A DNA stretch of 64,000 nucleotides from Paraburkholderia acidisoli (GTDB taxonomy: Bacteria > Pseudomonadota > Gammaproteobacteria > Burkholderiales > Burkholderiaceae), in contig NZ_CP046914.1 of the NCBI RefSeq assembly GCF_009789675.1, forward strand, positions 1,054,001-1,118,000, read 5' to 3'. Positions 1-7,868 of this stretch are shown in pieces. Numbering within the stretch: position 1 is the stretch's first letter; the number at the start of each line of letters is the position of its first letter. The notes beneath the pieces are model-generated. The model saw only the letters and a program-made list of their open reading frames with translations. It was not told the DNA's origin and did not search any database. Made by a program: the position numbers and the translations under genes.

Positions 1-180
1 GAGGACCTCGACCGCTGGCTGGGCGCCTACGAGCGCGAGATCATCGCCGCACCGCACTGGGCCGTGGTGAGCGAAGCGCCGCAGATCGCCGCGCGCTTCA
101 TGCATTTCGCGGCGCGCTGCGCGAGTGCGCAACCGCTCCATCCCAACGAATCTTCCCTGCACACCGAGGTGAACCCGTGA
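1..180 (+). CDS. C-terminal end of an unidentified protein (partial)
   Basis: The window opens inside a gene. Frame 1 is open from base 1 and ends at TGA 178-180, giving the last 59 residues (from EDLDRWLGAYEREI to HTEVNP). The segment is hydrophilic and I recognise no domain. Its stop overlaps the GTG start of the next gene by 3 bases (GTGA), so the two are almost certainly co-transcribed and translationally coupled. That links this protein to the hydrolase and acyl-CoA ligase downstream. The true N-terminus lies outside the window, so no function can be given. Confidence 0.75.
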   Translation, partial: EDLDRWLGAYEREIIAAPHWAVVSEAPQIAARFMHFAARCASAQPLHPNESSLHTEVNP

Positions 181-1235
181 GTCCACTCGTTCTGGCTGTC
201 GTGGGTGCCGTTGTCGTCGTTGCGGCGACCACGAGCGTCGTGCTCGCCATCTTTACGAAGCGCGCCACACGCGTGATCGAAGCGTCGGTGCCGATGGACG
301 GCAAGCTCGTCGATGTCGACGGCGACCGCATTCATTATGTCGAATACGGCGAGGGACCGCCCGTGGTGTTCGTGCACGGCCTGAGCGGACAGATGCGCAA
401 CTTCGCGTGGCTGCCCATCGCTGCGCTCGCACGCGAGCATCGCGTGATTCTCATCGATCGCCCCGGCGCGGGCTATTCCACGCGCGGCGCGCAATCGCAG
501 GCCAATATTTATGCGCAGGCGCGCACGGTGGCGCGCTTCATCGAAACGATGCGGCTCGAAGCGCCCGTGCTGGTCGGCCATTCGCTCGGCGGCGCGATTG
601 CGCTGGCCGTGGCACTCGAATACCCGCGGGCGGTGGAGCGCATCGCGCTCATCGCGCCGCTCACGCACGTGCAAACCGAAGTCCCGAAGGCGTTCCGCGC
701 CCTCGTGCTGCGCTCGAAGGCCGTACGGCGCTTCGTTTCGCGCACCTTCGCCACGCCCGTGGGTCTCGCCACGAGCGCCGCCGTCCTGAAGCAGGTGTTC
801 GCCCCCGAGCCCGTGCCCGACGACTTCCCCACGCGCGGCGGCGGTTTGCTGAGCCTGCGGCCGAGCGGCTTCTATAGTGCTTCTGCCGATCTGGTCGCGA
901 TCGAAGATGCCGACGACCTCGCGCAGATGGAACAGCGCTACGGACAACTGACTATTCCTATCGACGTGTTGTTCGGCCGTGAAGACGTGGTCCTCGACTG
1001 GCGGCGTCACGGCGACGCGCTGCGCCGCAAGTCGGAACTCGTCACGCTCAAGGTCGTGAGCGGCGGCCACATGCTGCCCGTCACCGCGCCCTGCACGACG
1101 TTCGACTGGCTGCTCTCCGCCATCGCGGGCACGGCGCACGCCAGCAGCCCGCGCGAGATTCGCGTCGAGCAACCGGCACAGGACATTGCGCGGCGCGGCA
1201 TGCCCGGCGGCGCTAGAGCGACTGCTCGGTACTAA
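177..1235 (+). CDS. Membrane-anchored alpha/beta-fold hydrolase
   Basis: 352-residue protein. A hydrophobic N-terminal segment (about residues 4-26) should anchor it in the inner membrane. It is followed by an alpha/beta hydrolase core: oxyanion-hole motif VHGLSG near residue 67, nucleophile elbow GHSLGG with Ser136, a likely acid at Asp270 in FGREDVV, and the catalytic His in GGHMLP near residue 298. The triad is complete, so an active esterase, lipase or acyl hydrolase is expected; the substrate is unknown. The GTG start overlaps the upstream stop. The acyl-CoA ligase 79 bp downstream suggests that released fatty acids are re-activated, but this is inference. Confidence 0.88.
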   Translation: MSPLVLAVVGAVVVVAATTSVVLAIFTKRATRVIEASVPMDGKLVDVDGDRIHYVEYGEGPPVVFVHGLSGQMRNFAWLPIAALAREHRVILIDRPGAGYSTRGAQSQANIYAQARTVARFIETMRLEAPVLVGHSLGGAIALAVALEYPRAVERIALIAPLTHVQTEVPKAFRALVLRSKAVRRFVSRTFATPVGLATSAAVLKQVFAPEPVPDDFPTRGGGLLSLRPSGFYSASADLVAIEDADDLAQMEQRYGQLTIPIDVLFGREDVVLDWRRHGDALRRKSELVTLKVVSGGHMLPVTAPCTTFDWLLSAIAGTAHASSPREIRVEQPAQDIARRGMPGGARATARY

Positions 1236-1314
1236 AGCCGAGCCATAGCGGGATCGCCCTGCTATCGTCGAAAGAACCGCGCGAAGCGGCATCGACAACA
1301 ATCAGGAGACAACC

Positions 1315-3066
1315 ATGGCCGTGCCCCTCGAGGTGCAGGCGCCGCGCTTTGGCGCGCCCGACACCGACGGTATCTGGTACGACGCGTATCCGCCCGGCGT
1401 GCCGCGCGAGATCGATCCGTCGCAGTACGAAACGATTACGCAGTACTTCGACGAATGCACGGCCGCGTTCCGCGACCGTGTGGCGTACGTAAGCATCGGC
1501 GCTTCGCTCACATACGGCGCGCTCGCGCGCAAGGCCGAAGCGTTCGCGGCGTGGCTGCAAAGCGTGGGCATCCAGCCCGGCGAGCGCGTGGCCATCATGC
1601 TGCCCAACACGTTTCAATATCCGGTGGCGCTGTTCGGCGCGCTCAAGGCGGGTGCCGTGGTCGTCAACGTGAACCCGCTCTACACGCCGCGCGAACTCGC
1701 GCACCAGTTGCGCGACAGCGGCGCGCGCGCGATTGTCGTGTTCGAGAACTTCGCGAAGACGCTCGAAGTGGCGCTGCCCGGCACCCGCGTCGAGCACATC
1801 GCGGTCACGGCGCTCGGCGATCTGCTCTCCGAAGGCGTGAACGTCAAGGGACGTTTGCTCAATTTCGTGCTCAAGCGCGTGAAGAAGATGGTGCCGAAGT
1901 ACTCGCTGCCGAATGCGGTACGCCTGCGCGACGCGCTCGCGCTCGGTGCGAAGCGGCCCATGGCCAATGCGGCGCGCACGAGCGGCGATCTCGCGTTTCT
2001 GCAATACACGGGCGGTACCACGGGCGTGGCCAAGGGCGCGATGCTCACTCACGCGAACATCATCGCGAACGTGCTGCAGGCGAAGGCGTGGTCGGCGTCG
2101 CAACTCGACGGCGACATCGAAACCGTACTCACGCCGTTGCCGCTGTATCACATCTACTCGCTCACAGTGAACGCGCTGATCTTTCTCGGCCTGGGCGGCC
2201 GCAACATCCTGATCGCGAATCCGCGCGACACGAAACGCATGATGATGATCCTGCGCCGCGAGACCTTCACGGGCATCACCGCGATCAACACGCTCTATAA
2301 CGCGCTGCTCGACAACCCCTTGTTTTGCCGGCGCGATTTCTCGGCGCTCAAGCTCGCCATGGCGGGCGGCATGGCCACGCAAAAGGTCGTGGCCGATCGC
2401 TTCAAGGCCGTCACGGGTCAATCGATCGTGGAAGGCTACGGGCTCACCGAGTGTTCGCCGATCGTCGCCACGCATCCCGTCGACCTGAAGAACCCGCGCG
2501 ACTTCGACGGCTCGATCGGCGTGCCGGTGCCGTCCACGCAGGTGCGCTTTCGCCGCGAGGACGGCTCGTGGGCCAATGTCGGCGAGGCGGGCGAGTTGTG
2601 CGTGAAAGGTCCGCAGGTCATGCTCGGCTACTGGAATCGCCCCGACGAAACCGCGCGCGTGCTGGACGACGAAGGCTGGCTCGCAACGGGCGATATCGGC
2701 GTGATGGATGCGCAGGGTTTCATCCGGCTCATCGACCGCAAGAAGGACATGATCCTCGTTTCGGGCTTCAACGTGTACCCGAGCGAGATCGAGGAAGTCG
2801 TGATGATGCTTCCCGGCGTGCGCGAGGTCGCGGCGATCGGCGTTCCCGACGCGGCGCAAGGCGAGCGCGTGAAGGTGTTCGTCGTCGCGCGCGATGCCTC
2901 GCTCACGGCCGACGAGATCCTTCGGCACTGCCGCCGCAATCTCACCGGCTACAAGATGCCGCGCGAAGTGGCGTTCCGCGAGGCGCTGCCGCAAACCAAC
3001 GTCGGCAAGATCTTGCGGCGGGCGCTGCGCGACGAAGAAGTGGCGAAGCTCGAGCCGCGCGCGTGA
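1315..3066 (+). CDS. fadD: Long-chain fatty acid-CoA ligase (FadD-like)
   Basis: 583-residue AMP-forming ligase of the ANL superfamily, which converts fatty acid, ATP and CoA to acyl-CoA. Visible motifs are the phosphate loop YTGGTTGVAKG (residues 231-241), the adenine-binding GYGLTECSP, and the C-terminal hinge and linker DRKKDMILVSGFNVYPSEIE (spanning 20 residues). The catalytic lysine region near the end (NVGKILRR) is present. Length is normal for FadD (about 560 residues). ATG 1315 follows an AGGAGA ribosome site. A DUF1571 lipoprotein-like gene starts 32 bp downstream, so this is probably a three- or four-gene operon. Several paralogues are usual in Burkholderia, so the exact chain-length preference is open. 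Confidence 0.93.
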   Translation: MAVPLEVQAPRFGAPDTDGIWYDAYPPGVPREIDPSQYETITQYFDECTAAFRDRVAYVSIGASLTYGALARKAEAFAAWLQSVGIQPGERVAIMLPNTFQYPVALFGALKAGAVVVNVNPLYTPRELAHQLRDSGARAIVVFENFAKTLEVALPGTRVEHIAVTALGDLLSEGVNVKGRLLNFVLKRVKKMVPKYSLPNAVRLRDALALGAKRPMANAARTSGDLAFLQYTGGTTGVAKGAMLTHANIIANVLQAKAWSASQLDGDIETVLTPLPLYHIYSLTVNALIFLGLGGRNILIANPRDTKRMMMILRRETFTGITAINTLYNALLDNPLFCRRDFSALKLAMAGGMATQKVVADRFKAVTGQSIVEGYGLTECSPIVATHPVDLKNPRDFDGSIGVPVPSTQVRFRREDGSWANVGEAGELCVKGPQVMLGYWNRPDETARVLDDEGWLATGDIGVMDAQGFIRLIDRKKDMILVSGFNVYPSEIEEVVMMLPGVREVAAIGVPDAAQGERVKVFVVARDASLTADEILRHCRRNLTGYKMPREVAFREALPQTNVGKILRRALRDEEVAKLEPRA

Positions 3067-3098
3067 CGCGTGCGAGTTCAATACAGGGAGACAAGACG

Positions 3099-4028
3099 AT
3101 GAAAACGTACAACGGACGGCACCTGATCGCGTGCGCGGTGGTTGCGCTCGCAACGACATCGGCAGGGGCACAAAGCGACACACCGGCGGACACGCAGGCG
3201 AGCGCCCCGGCGTCACCGGCATCGACATCGACATCGACATCGACATCGACATCGGCGGCCGACGTGGCGAAGCTCAGCCCCGAGCAGCAGGTGAAGTGGC
3301 TACAGCATGCACAAAAGAGCGGCGCGCTCGTGAAGATGGACGACGCGCAACTCACCGCGCTGTTCTCGGCGCTCGATCCCGTGGTCGTGCCCACGCTCAT
3401 CAAGCTCGGGCCTTCGGGGTATCCCTCGTATGAATTCACGCTCTCGCGCTGGGAGCGTCTGAATGGCAAGTGGCCGAGCAAGCCCGCGCACATGCTCGTG
3501 AAGCTGGAGCACGACCCGCTGCGTATCTACGCGAAATGGCTGCCCGACGGCGATCACTCGGGCGAGGAAGTCATTTACGACGCCTCGAAGCGCGGCGACG
3601 AAATGTACGGCCATCTGGGCGGCCTGCTCGGCGTGATGCCAATGTGGACCGCGCTGGACGGCACGCTCGCGCGCTCGCAGTCGAATCACAAGATCACGGA
3701 CCTCGGCACGGAGTTCATCGTGAGCCAGTTCATGACCGACGCGAAGAAGTACGTGGAAGTGGGCGCCTCGTACAAGCCGCAGGTGGAAGTGAAAACCGTG
3801 AACGGCGTGCGCGTGGTTGCGCTCACCTATGTCTCGCCGAGCGGCAAGCCGCAGTTCTACGCGAAGAAGCAGACGCTCGGGCTCGACCTGCGGCATCCGT
3901 ATTTCCGCACGGTCGAAGCGTATAACGACGACGGCGAGATCTTCGAGAAGATCGTGATCGACAGCATCACGCCAAAGCAGTTCGACGCCGAAGCGTTCGA
4001 TCCGAAGAACCCCGACTACAAGTTCTAG
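3099..4028 (+). CDS. Exported DUF1571 family protein
   Basis: 309 residues from ATG 3099, chosen because GGGAG lies just upstream and a signal peptide follows (cleavage near SAGAQS, about residue 25). Residues 33-58 are a low-complexity Ala/Pro/Ser/Thr linker containing an alternating Ser-Thr run encoded by a hexanucleotide repeat. The rest matches the DUF1571 family as I recall it: conserved segments such as KMDDAQLTALF, YTLSRWERLNGK-like, and a C-terminal HPYFRTVEAYNDDG region, with an LolA/LolB-like lipoprotein-carrier flavour. It should be periplasmic. The family's role is not established. Its position after an acyl-CoA ligase suggests a lipid or envelope function (inference). Confidence 0.8.
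   Translation: MKTYNGRHLIACAVVALATTSAGAQSDTPADTQASAPASPASTSTSTSTSTSAADVAKLSPEQQVKWLQHAQKSGALVKMDDAQLTALFSALDPVVVPTLIKLGPSGYPSYEFTLSRWERLNGKWPSKPAHMLVKLEHDPLRIYAKWLPDGDHSGEEVIYDASKRGDEMYGHLGGLLGVMPMWTALDGTLARSQSNHKITDLGTEFIVSQFMTDAKKYVEVGASYKPQVEVKTVNGVRVVALTYVSPSGKPQFYAKKQTLGLDLRHPYFRTVEAYNDDGEIFEKIVIDSITPKQFDAEAFDPKNPDYKF
3221..3254 (+). repeat. In-frame hexanucleotide repeat (ATCGAC)n
   Basis: Five perfect ATCGAC copies (3221-3250) plus a partial sixth. They encode alternating Ser-Thr just after the signal peptide of the DUF1571 protein. A six-base unit can expand or contract by slippage without breaking the frame, so only linker length would vary. Confidence 0.9.
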
Positions 4029-4067
4029 CGTCTGCTTCAAGGCGCTCGCCGCCGCGCCGAAACACAA

Positions 4068-4085
4068 AGGTGAGGGTTTTCGGGA
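4068..4085 (+). repeat. Distal iteron copy, origin-type
   Basis: AGGTGAGGGTTTTCGGGA fits the consensus AGGTGAGNNTTTNCGGGA of the origin repeats (14.2-15.6 kb). It lies about 10 kb from the origin array, between the convergent ends of the DUF1571 and DsbG-like genes. It is probably a Rep-binding site. Confidence 0.8.
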
Positions 4086-4128
4086 GGGTGCGTTCGTTGC
4101 GCGGTCAAGTTTCACCCTGAGCGCGTTC

Positions 4129-4146
4129 TCCTGGAACTCCTCACCT
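4129..4146 (-). repeat. Distal iteron copy, inverted
   Basis: The reverse strand reads AGGTGAGGAGTTCCAGGA, which matches origin iterons ending in CAGGA (14434, 14501, 14752, 14796). Together with the copy at 4068 it forms a head-to-head pair 61 bp apart in one intergenic region. Confidence 0.72.
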
Positions 4147-4201
4147 TTTCGCGTTGGGCGGTGAGATAACGATGCTTCGTTGACCTCACCGCTCGCGCGG
4201 T

Positions 4202-4816
4202 TTATCGATACTTTTGCAATTCAGGATCGGTGATCGGTTGCGCGGGCAGGTTCAGCATGCCGGGCAACTGGCTCAGCTTCGGCAGGCCGCTGATATCGGC
4301 CCAGCGTCCGCCCGAGCCGCGATAGATGAGCGTGGGCGTACCGTCGAAACCCAGATCCTGAAAGAGCTGCACGTTGGCGTTCAGGCGGTTTTGATCGTCG
4401 AAGGAAATATTCGCGAGCGGTGCAATGCCGCCCGATTCGTCCTTCTCCGAATAGTGCGTTTCGAGTTGCCTGAGCAACGCGGCGCCGTCCTTCGATTCCA
4501 GCAAAGCGGCCGCTTTTCCAGCGGAATCCGGCTTCAGGAAGCCCATCGGAATCCAGTGCACCTGCAAGCCCGCGGCTTCATACGGTTGCAGCGCTTTCCA
4601 CACCAGGTGACAGTAAATACAGTTAGGGTCCATGAAGACGTAAAGCGTCGATTTCACATTCGCGCCACTCGCGCCTTCCACGATCGCGCTGGCGCCCTGA
4701 AAGCGCGAGATAGCGGATGCGGGCAACCACGAAGGTTGCGGGCCGTCCGCGGCCATGGCGGATGCCGTGAGCGAAACCGCGGCGGCGGCGATCAGTGTGC
4801 GTATCAACGTCTTCAT
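4202..4816 (-). CDS. DsbG/DsbC-like periplasmic thiol:disulfide protein, short form
   Basis: 204 residues from ATG 4816, which has AGGAAA upstream and begins a clear signal peptide ending in ASAMA-A. The mature part holds a thioredoxin-fold motif, MDPNCIYCH (CxxC about residues 66-69), and the cis-proline loop GTPTLIY near residue 160, as in DsbC/DsbG disulfide isomerases. E. coli DsbG is about 248 residues and starts with a dimerisation domain. Here only about 40 residues precede the redox strand, so that domain is missing or much reduced and the protein may be monomeric. The ORF remains open further upstream, but those residues look non-coding. Inverted and direct iterons flank the gene on both sides. 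Confidence 0.85.
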   Translation of the reverse strand: MKTLIRTLIAAAAVSLTASAMAADGPQPSWLPASAISRFQGASAIVEGASGANVKSTLYVFMDPNCIYCHLVWKALQPYEAAGLQVHWIPMGFLKPDSAGKAAALLESKDGAALLRQLETHYSEKDESGGIAPLANISFDDQNRLNANVQLFQDLGFDGTPTLIYRGSGGRWADISGLPKLSQLPGMLNLPAQPITDPELQKYR

Positions 4817-4895
4817 GCTTTTCCTTTGTCTTGCTGCGCGCGCCACCTGGCGCGTGCTCGAACGCGAAGCCAAGTATGTTAGGGCCAGGGCGTGA

Positions 4896-4947
4896 CGCGT
4901 TGCTGGCGCGAACATGGCACGAGTGACAGGTTCGCGCCAGCAACGCG
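4896..4947. repeat. 18-bp perfect inverted repeat (long hairpin)
   Basis: The arm at 4896-4913 (CGCGTTGCTGGCGCGAAC) is the exact reverse complement of 4930-4947, separated by 16 bases. There is no T-tract on either side, so it is not a typical terminator. It lies upstream of the DsbG-like gene and 8 bp before a perfect iteron (4955). It could be a protein-binding palindrome or a recombination or regulatory hairpin. Confidence 0.85.
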
Positions 4948-4954
4948 CGGGCAA

Positions 4955-4972
4955 AGGTGAGAGTTTGCGGGA
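4955..4972 (+). repeat. Distal iteron copy
   Basis: AGGTGAGAGTTTGCGGGA fits the origin iteron consensus at every fixed position. It lies in the gap between the DsbG-like gene and the outer-membrane protein gene, about 9.3 kb from the origin array. Confidence 0.8.
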
Positions 4973-5005
4973 GCCGGTGCGCAATTCGCAGCGCCGGCGC
5001 CAGAG

Positions 5006-5581
5006 CTAGAACTTGAAGCGCAGCTGGAAGCCGATGGTGAACGGCAGGTCGTCGGAAGGGATAGGCGGCACGACGATGAAGTTGATACCCACGCGCTTGT
5101 ACGCGACCATCACGAGCGGCGCGGCCACGGGGCCGATCGTGTGATTGCGGCCGAGACCCCAGTTGCCGTAGTTGTAGCCGCTGATAATGCCGCCCATGGC
5201 TGCGAGCCGCACGAAGCCCCAGTGCAGGAATTCAGGCGCCCATACGCCGCCCGCGTACCAAGACGGCCGGCGCAGCGAATTACGGAAGCCGCCGCCGGTC
5301 ACGGCCCACTGGTCGTTGATCCAGCATTCCACGCCCAGCCCCGGATTGAACTGCTCGAAATCTTTGTCGGGGTTGATGTGATACGACGCGACCATGGCGT
5401 CGACCCACACACCCGAACTGCACCAGTCCGCCGCCTGCGCCGAGGGCGCCGCGCCCAGCATCAGCAGCGAACCGAGCAGCGCCGCCGCAACGGCGCGCGT
5501 CCTTTTGCCTGCGTACTGCTGTGGGGTATCGACCGACGTGCGCGTGCGTGCCGCGCCACCTTGCTTCTGCCAAAACCGCAT
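5006..5581 (-). CDS. Small outer-membrane beta-barrel protein, PagP-like context, unassigned
   Basis: 191 residues from ATG 5581, chosen because GGAG lies 5 bases upstream; longer in-frame starts lack a site. A long basic N-terminus leads into a signal peptide (core AAALLGSLLMLGAA, cleavage after SAQA). The mature part is about 140 residues, rich in aromatic and glycine residues in alternating patterns, and ends in QLRFKF, a typical C-terminal barrel strand with a terminal aromatic residue. Size and layout resemble small 8-stranded barrels such as PagP. I do not see PagP's catalytic residues with certainty, so the enzymatic role stays open. Confidence 0.72.
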   Translation of the reverse strand: MRFWQKQGGAARTRTSVDTPQQYAGKRTRAVAAALLGSLLMLGAAPSAQAADWCSSGVWVDAMVASYHINPDKDFEQFNPGLGVECWINDQWAVTGGGFRNSLRRPSWYAGGVWAPEFLHWGFVRLAAMGGIISGYNYGNWGLGRNHTIGPVAAPLVMVAYKRVGINFIVVPPIPSDDLPFTIGFQLRFKF

Positions 5582-5819
5582 GGGCTCTCCGTCCATTCTT
5601 GCGCCGGGCCGCTTGGGGCCCGTTGTTGTTCTCGGGTTGCGGGTACGAGGTGAAGCGCAAACTGTACCGCAAGCCGATGCGCGTGCAATGGAATCGCAGC
5701 TCGAATCGAGCCGCGATGCGTCCATCGCACGTCGCCGCCATGATGCCAGCGGCGTGAGTCGGCGCGATGAATGCTTTGTCGATAGAGCCAGGCCGCATGG
5801 GCAGGCGACGAAAACGCGC

Positions 5820-6299
5820 TCAGAGACCGAGGTCGCTCAGGCTCGCGTGATCGTCGGGACGGCGGCCCAGCGGCCAGTGATAGAGACGATCGGCTTCGCG
5901 AATCGGCAGATCGTTGATGCAGGCGAAACGGCGCGCCATCAAACCGTTTTCGTCGAACTCCCAGTTCTCGTTGCCGTACGAGCGGAACCAGTTGCCCGAA
6001 TCGTCGTGCCATTCATACGCGAAGCGCACCGCGATGCGATTGTCCGTGTACGCCCACAGTTCCTTGATCAGGCGATAGTCGAGTTCGCGCGCCCACTTGC
6101 GTGCGAGAAAGCCCTCGATCGCCTCGCGCCCCGTGACGAATTCCGCGCGATTGCGCCATACGCTTTGCGGCGTGTAGGCGAGCGCCACGCGCTGCGGATC
6201 GCGCGAATTCCAGCCGTCTTCGGCGGCGCGCACTTTCTGGATCGCGGTTTCGCGCGTGAAGGGAGGCAGCGGCGGGCGCACTTCGTTCGAATCACTCAT
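5820..6299 (-). CDS. DUF1348 / SnoaL-like (NTF2-fold) protein
   Basis: 159 residues from ATG 6299. It matches DUF1348 proteins: [18 protein letters not shown] near the start, [13 protein letters not shown], a central [12 protein letters not shown] and a C-terminal [13 protein letters not shown]. The NTF2-like fold is usual for small ligand-binding or isomerase-like enzymes; the substrate is unknown. Its start overlaps the end of the upstream TetR gene by 8 bp, so the pair is an operon and the regulator probably responds to a compound this protein handles. Confidence 0.87.
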   Translation of the reverse strand: MSDSNEVRPPLPPFTRETAIQKVRAAEDGWNSRDPQRVALAYTPQSVWRNRAEFVTGREAIEGFLARKWARELDYRLIKELWAYTDNRIAVRFAYEWHDDSGNWFRSYGNENWEFDENGLMARRFACINDLPIREADRLYHWPLGRRPDDHASLSDLGL

Positions 6300-6960
6300 G
6301 GTCTTGCTCCTTGCGGGGATGGGCGCGCCGGGCCGGCGCACTACGGTGTGAGTCTTGGGGCGCGAGCGCGTCGAGCAGATGACGGCCGGCGGTGCGGGCG
6401 TCGAGCGCCGCGTCGGCTTCGCCGCTCACGAGCGCCACGCCGATCGCGCCGTCGATCAGGATCAGCCACTGGCGGGCGAACCGCGCGGCCACGCGGCTGT
6501 CGGCGCCGGTTTCGGCAGCCCACGCATCGCTTTGTTCGCGCACGAATTCGAGCAGCCGTTCCTTGTGATAGCGCGCAACGCGGCGAATCGGATCGTCCGG
6601 CGACGCGATCTCGCCCGCCGCGTTGAGAAACGCGCAGCCATGAAAGCCGTCCGAAGCGAACCATTCGCGCAGCACGTCGAACATCGCCAGCAGGCGCGTT
6701 TGCGGCGTGCGCGCGCGGGCGAGCGTGCCTTCGATAAACCAGCGCATCCAGCGCTCGTCGCGCCGTTCGAGCGCGGCGGCCACGAGCGCGTCTTTCGATT
6801 CGAAGTACGTGTAGAAGCTTTTGCGCGCGGCGCCCGCGGCACGCACGATGGCATCGACGCCCGTGGCGTGAATGCCGCCCGCGTAAATCAGGGCTTCGGC
6901 GGCTTCGAGCAGGCGTTCGCGGGCGTCGGCTTGCGGCGCGGTGGATTCAGTGGCGTTCAT
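6292..6960 (-). CDS. TetR/AcrR family repressor
   Basis: 222 residues. The N-terminal helix-turn-helix covers about residues 12-58 ([15 protein letters not shown], then [26 protein letters not shown]), typical of TetR. The remainder is a helical ligand-binding domain containing [13 protein letters not shown], as in many TetR proteins of the LefR/AcrR type, and a charged tail. It is divergent from the YceI gene. Two copies of a palindrome lie just upstream (6996-7044), the likely operator for autorepression and possibly for control of the divergent gene. It is co-transcribed with the SnoaL-like gene. Confidence 0.9.
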   Translation of the reverse strand: MNATESTAPQADARERLLEAAEALIYAGGIHATGVDAIVRAAGAARKSFYTYFESKDALVAAALERRDERWMRWFIEGTLARARTPQTRLLAMFDVLREWFASDGFHGCAFLNAAGEIASPDDPIRRVARYHKERLLEFVREQSDAWAAETGADSRVAARFARQWLILIDGAIGVALVSGEADAALDARTAGRHLLDALAPQDSHRSAPARRAHPRKEQDHE

Positions 6961-6995
6961 GGTTGGGCGTGGCTCGACTTCACTTGCGGAATTTT

Positions 6996-7044
6996 GGGGA
7001 GAATGATCGTTCTCCCCAGACGCAGAGTAGAACGATCATTCTCC
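6996..7044. promoter_or_regulatory. Twin TetR operators
   Basis: AGAATGATCGTTCT (7000-7013, within a longer GGGGAGA...TCTCCCC palindrome spanning 6996-7017) and its reverse complement AGAACGATCATTCT (7029-7042) lie 29 bp apart, centre to centre. Both are in the divergent gap between the TetR and YceI genes. The spacing is close to three helical turns, which fits two repressor dimers on one DNA face. Confidence 0.82.
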
Positions 7045-7181
7045 GTCGTCAAGCGTTTTTCTCGCTCGTGCGCCGCGAAAGAAAATGTCGATAAAGTGGG
7101 AAGAGATGGGACACGCCAGCCGTTTTAGCGTGATGGCGGCCGCGCCGCACGCGGTTCTGGGTGATTTTTGGGGAGAAAGCG

Positions 7182-7850
7182 ATGAAATCTGCGCGATCAC
7201 GGCTCGCGGCGCTCGCCGTGACCCTGGCAATAGGCGCGGCGCTTTGCGCGGCGAGCCTCGCCGCGTGCACGCCGCTGCGCGTGGTCACGCACACGGTCAC
7301 ACGCACCGAAGCCGACGTGCCGCCGGGTCATTACGTAATGGACGCGCATCACTGGAGCGTGATCTTCGACGTCGATCACTTCCATTACTCGCGCTTCGTC
7401 ATGCGCTTCGACCGCGCGCAGGCGCAACTCGACTGGCGCACGGGCGGACTCGAGACCGCGTCGGTCGACGCCACGATCGACGCCGCCAGTCTCGACACCA
7501 ACGTGGCCGCGCTCGATACGATGGTGAAAGGCGCGCAGATGCTGGATGCGGCGCGTTATCCGCAGATCCGTTTTGTGAGCACGCATTTCGAGCGTACCGG
7601 CGAGGGGCGCGGCACGCTCACGGGCGATCTGACGATCCACGGCGTGACCCAACCCGTGACGCTCGAGGTCACGCTCAACGGCTACGCGCCGAATCCGCTC
7701 ACGAAGCAACCCACGGTGGGCTTCGCGGCGAGCGGCCATTTCAGCCGCGCGAAGTTCGGTTTGTCGACGTGGTTCCCGGCCGTGGGCGACGATGTCGGCG
7801 TTCGCATCGAGGCCGAATTCGCGCAGCCCGCGCCGGGGGCATCGCCATGA
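7182..7850 (+). CDS. YceI family lipoprotein
   Basis: 222 residues from ATG 7182, which follows GGGGAGAAAGCG. A signal peptide ends in a lipobox (SLAAC), so this copy is probably a lipoprotein rather than the usual soluble periplasmic form. The YceI lipocalin-like fold is evident: MDAHHWSVIFDVDHFHYSRF, then FDRAQAQLDW, a central MLDAARYPQIRFVSTHFE, and LTIHGVTQPVTLEV near the C-terminus. YceI proteins bind isoprenoid or amphiphilic ligands, which may be relevant in a replicon rich in hopanoid genes. It is divergent from the TetR gene and convergent with tdh, 18 bp away. Confidence 0.9.
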   Translation: MKSARSRLAALAVTLAIGAALCAASLAACTPLRVVTHTVTRTEADVPPGHYVMDAHHWSVIFDVDHFHYSRFVMRFDRAQAQLDWRTGGLETASVDATIDAASLDTNVAALDTMVKGAQMLDAARYPQIRFVSTHFERTGEGRGTLTGDLTIHGVTQPVTLEVTLNGYAPNPLTKQPTVGFAASGHFSRAKFGLSTWFPAVGDDVGVRIEAEFAQPAPGASP

Positions 7851-7868
7851 AACCGCTGGCGAGAAGAC

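Noticed and set aside
4868..4947. Reading the 18-bp hairpin as a terminator
   Set aside because: No run of T follows either arm, and it sits upstream of, not after, the DsbG-like gene.
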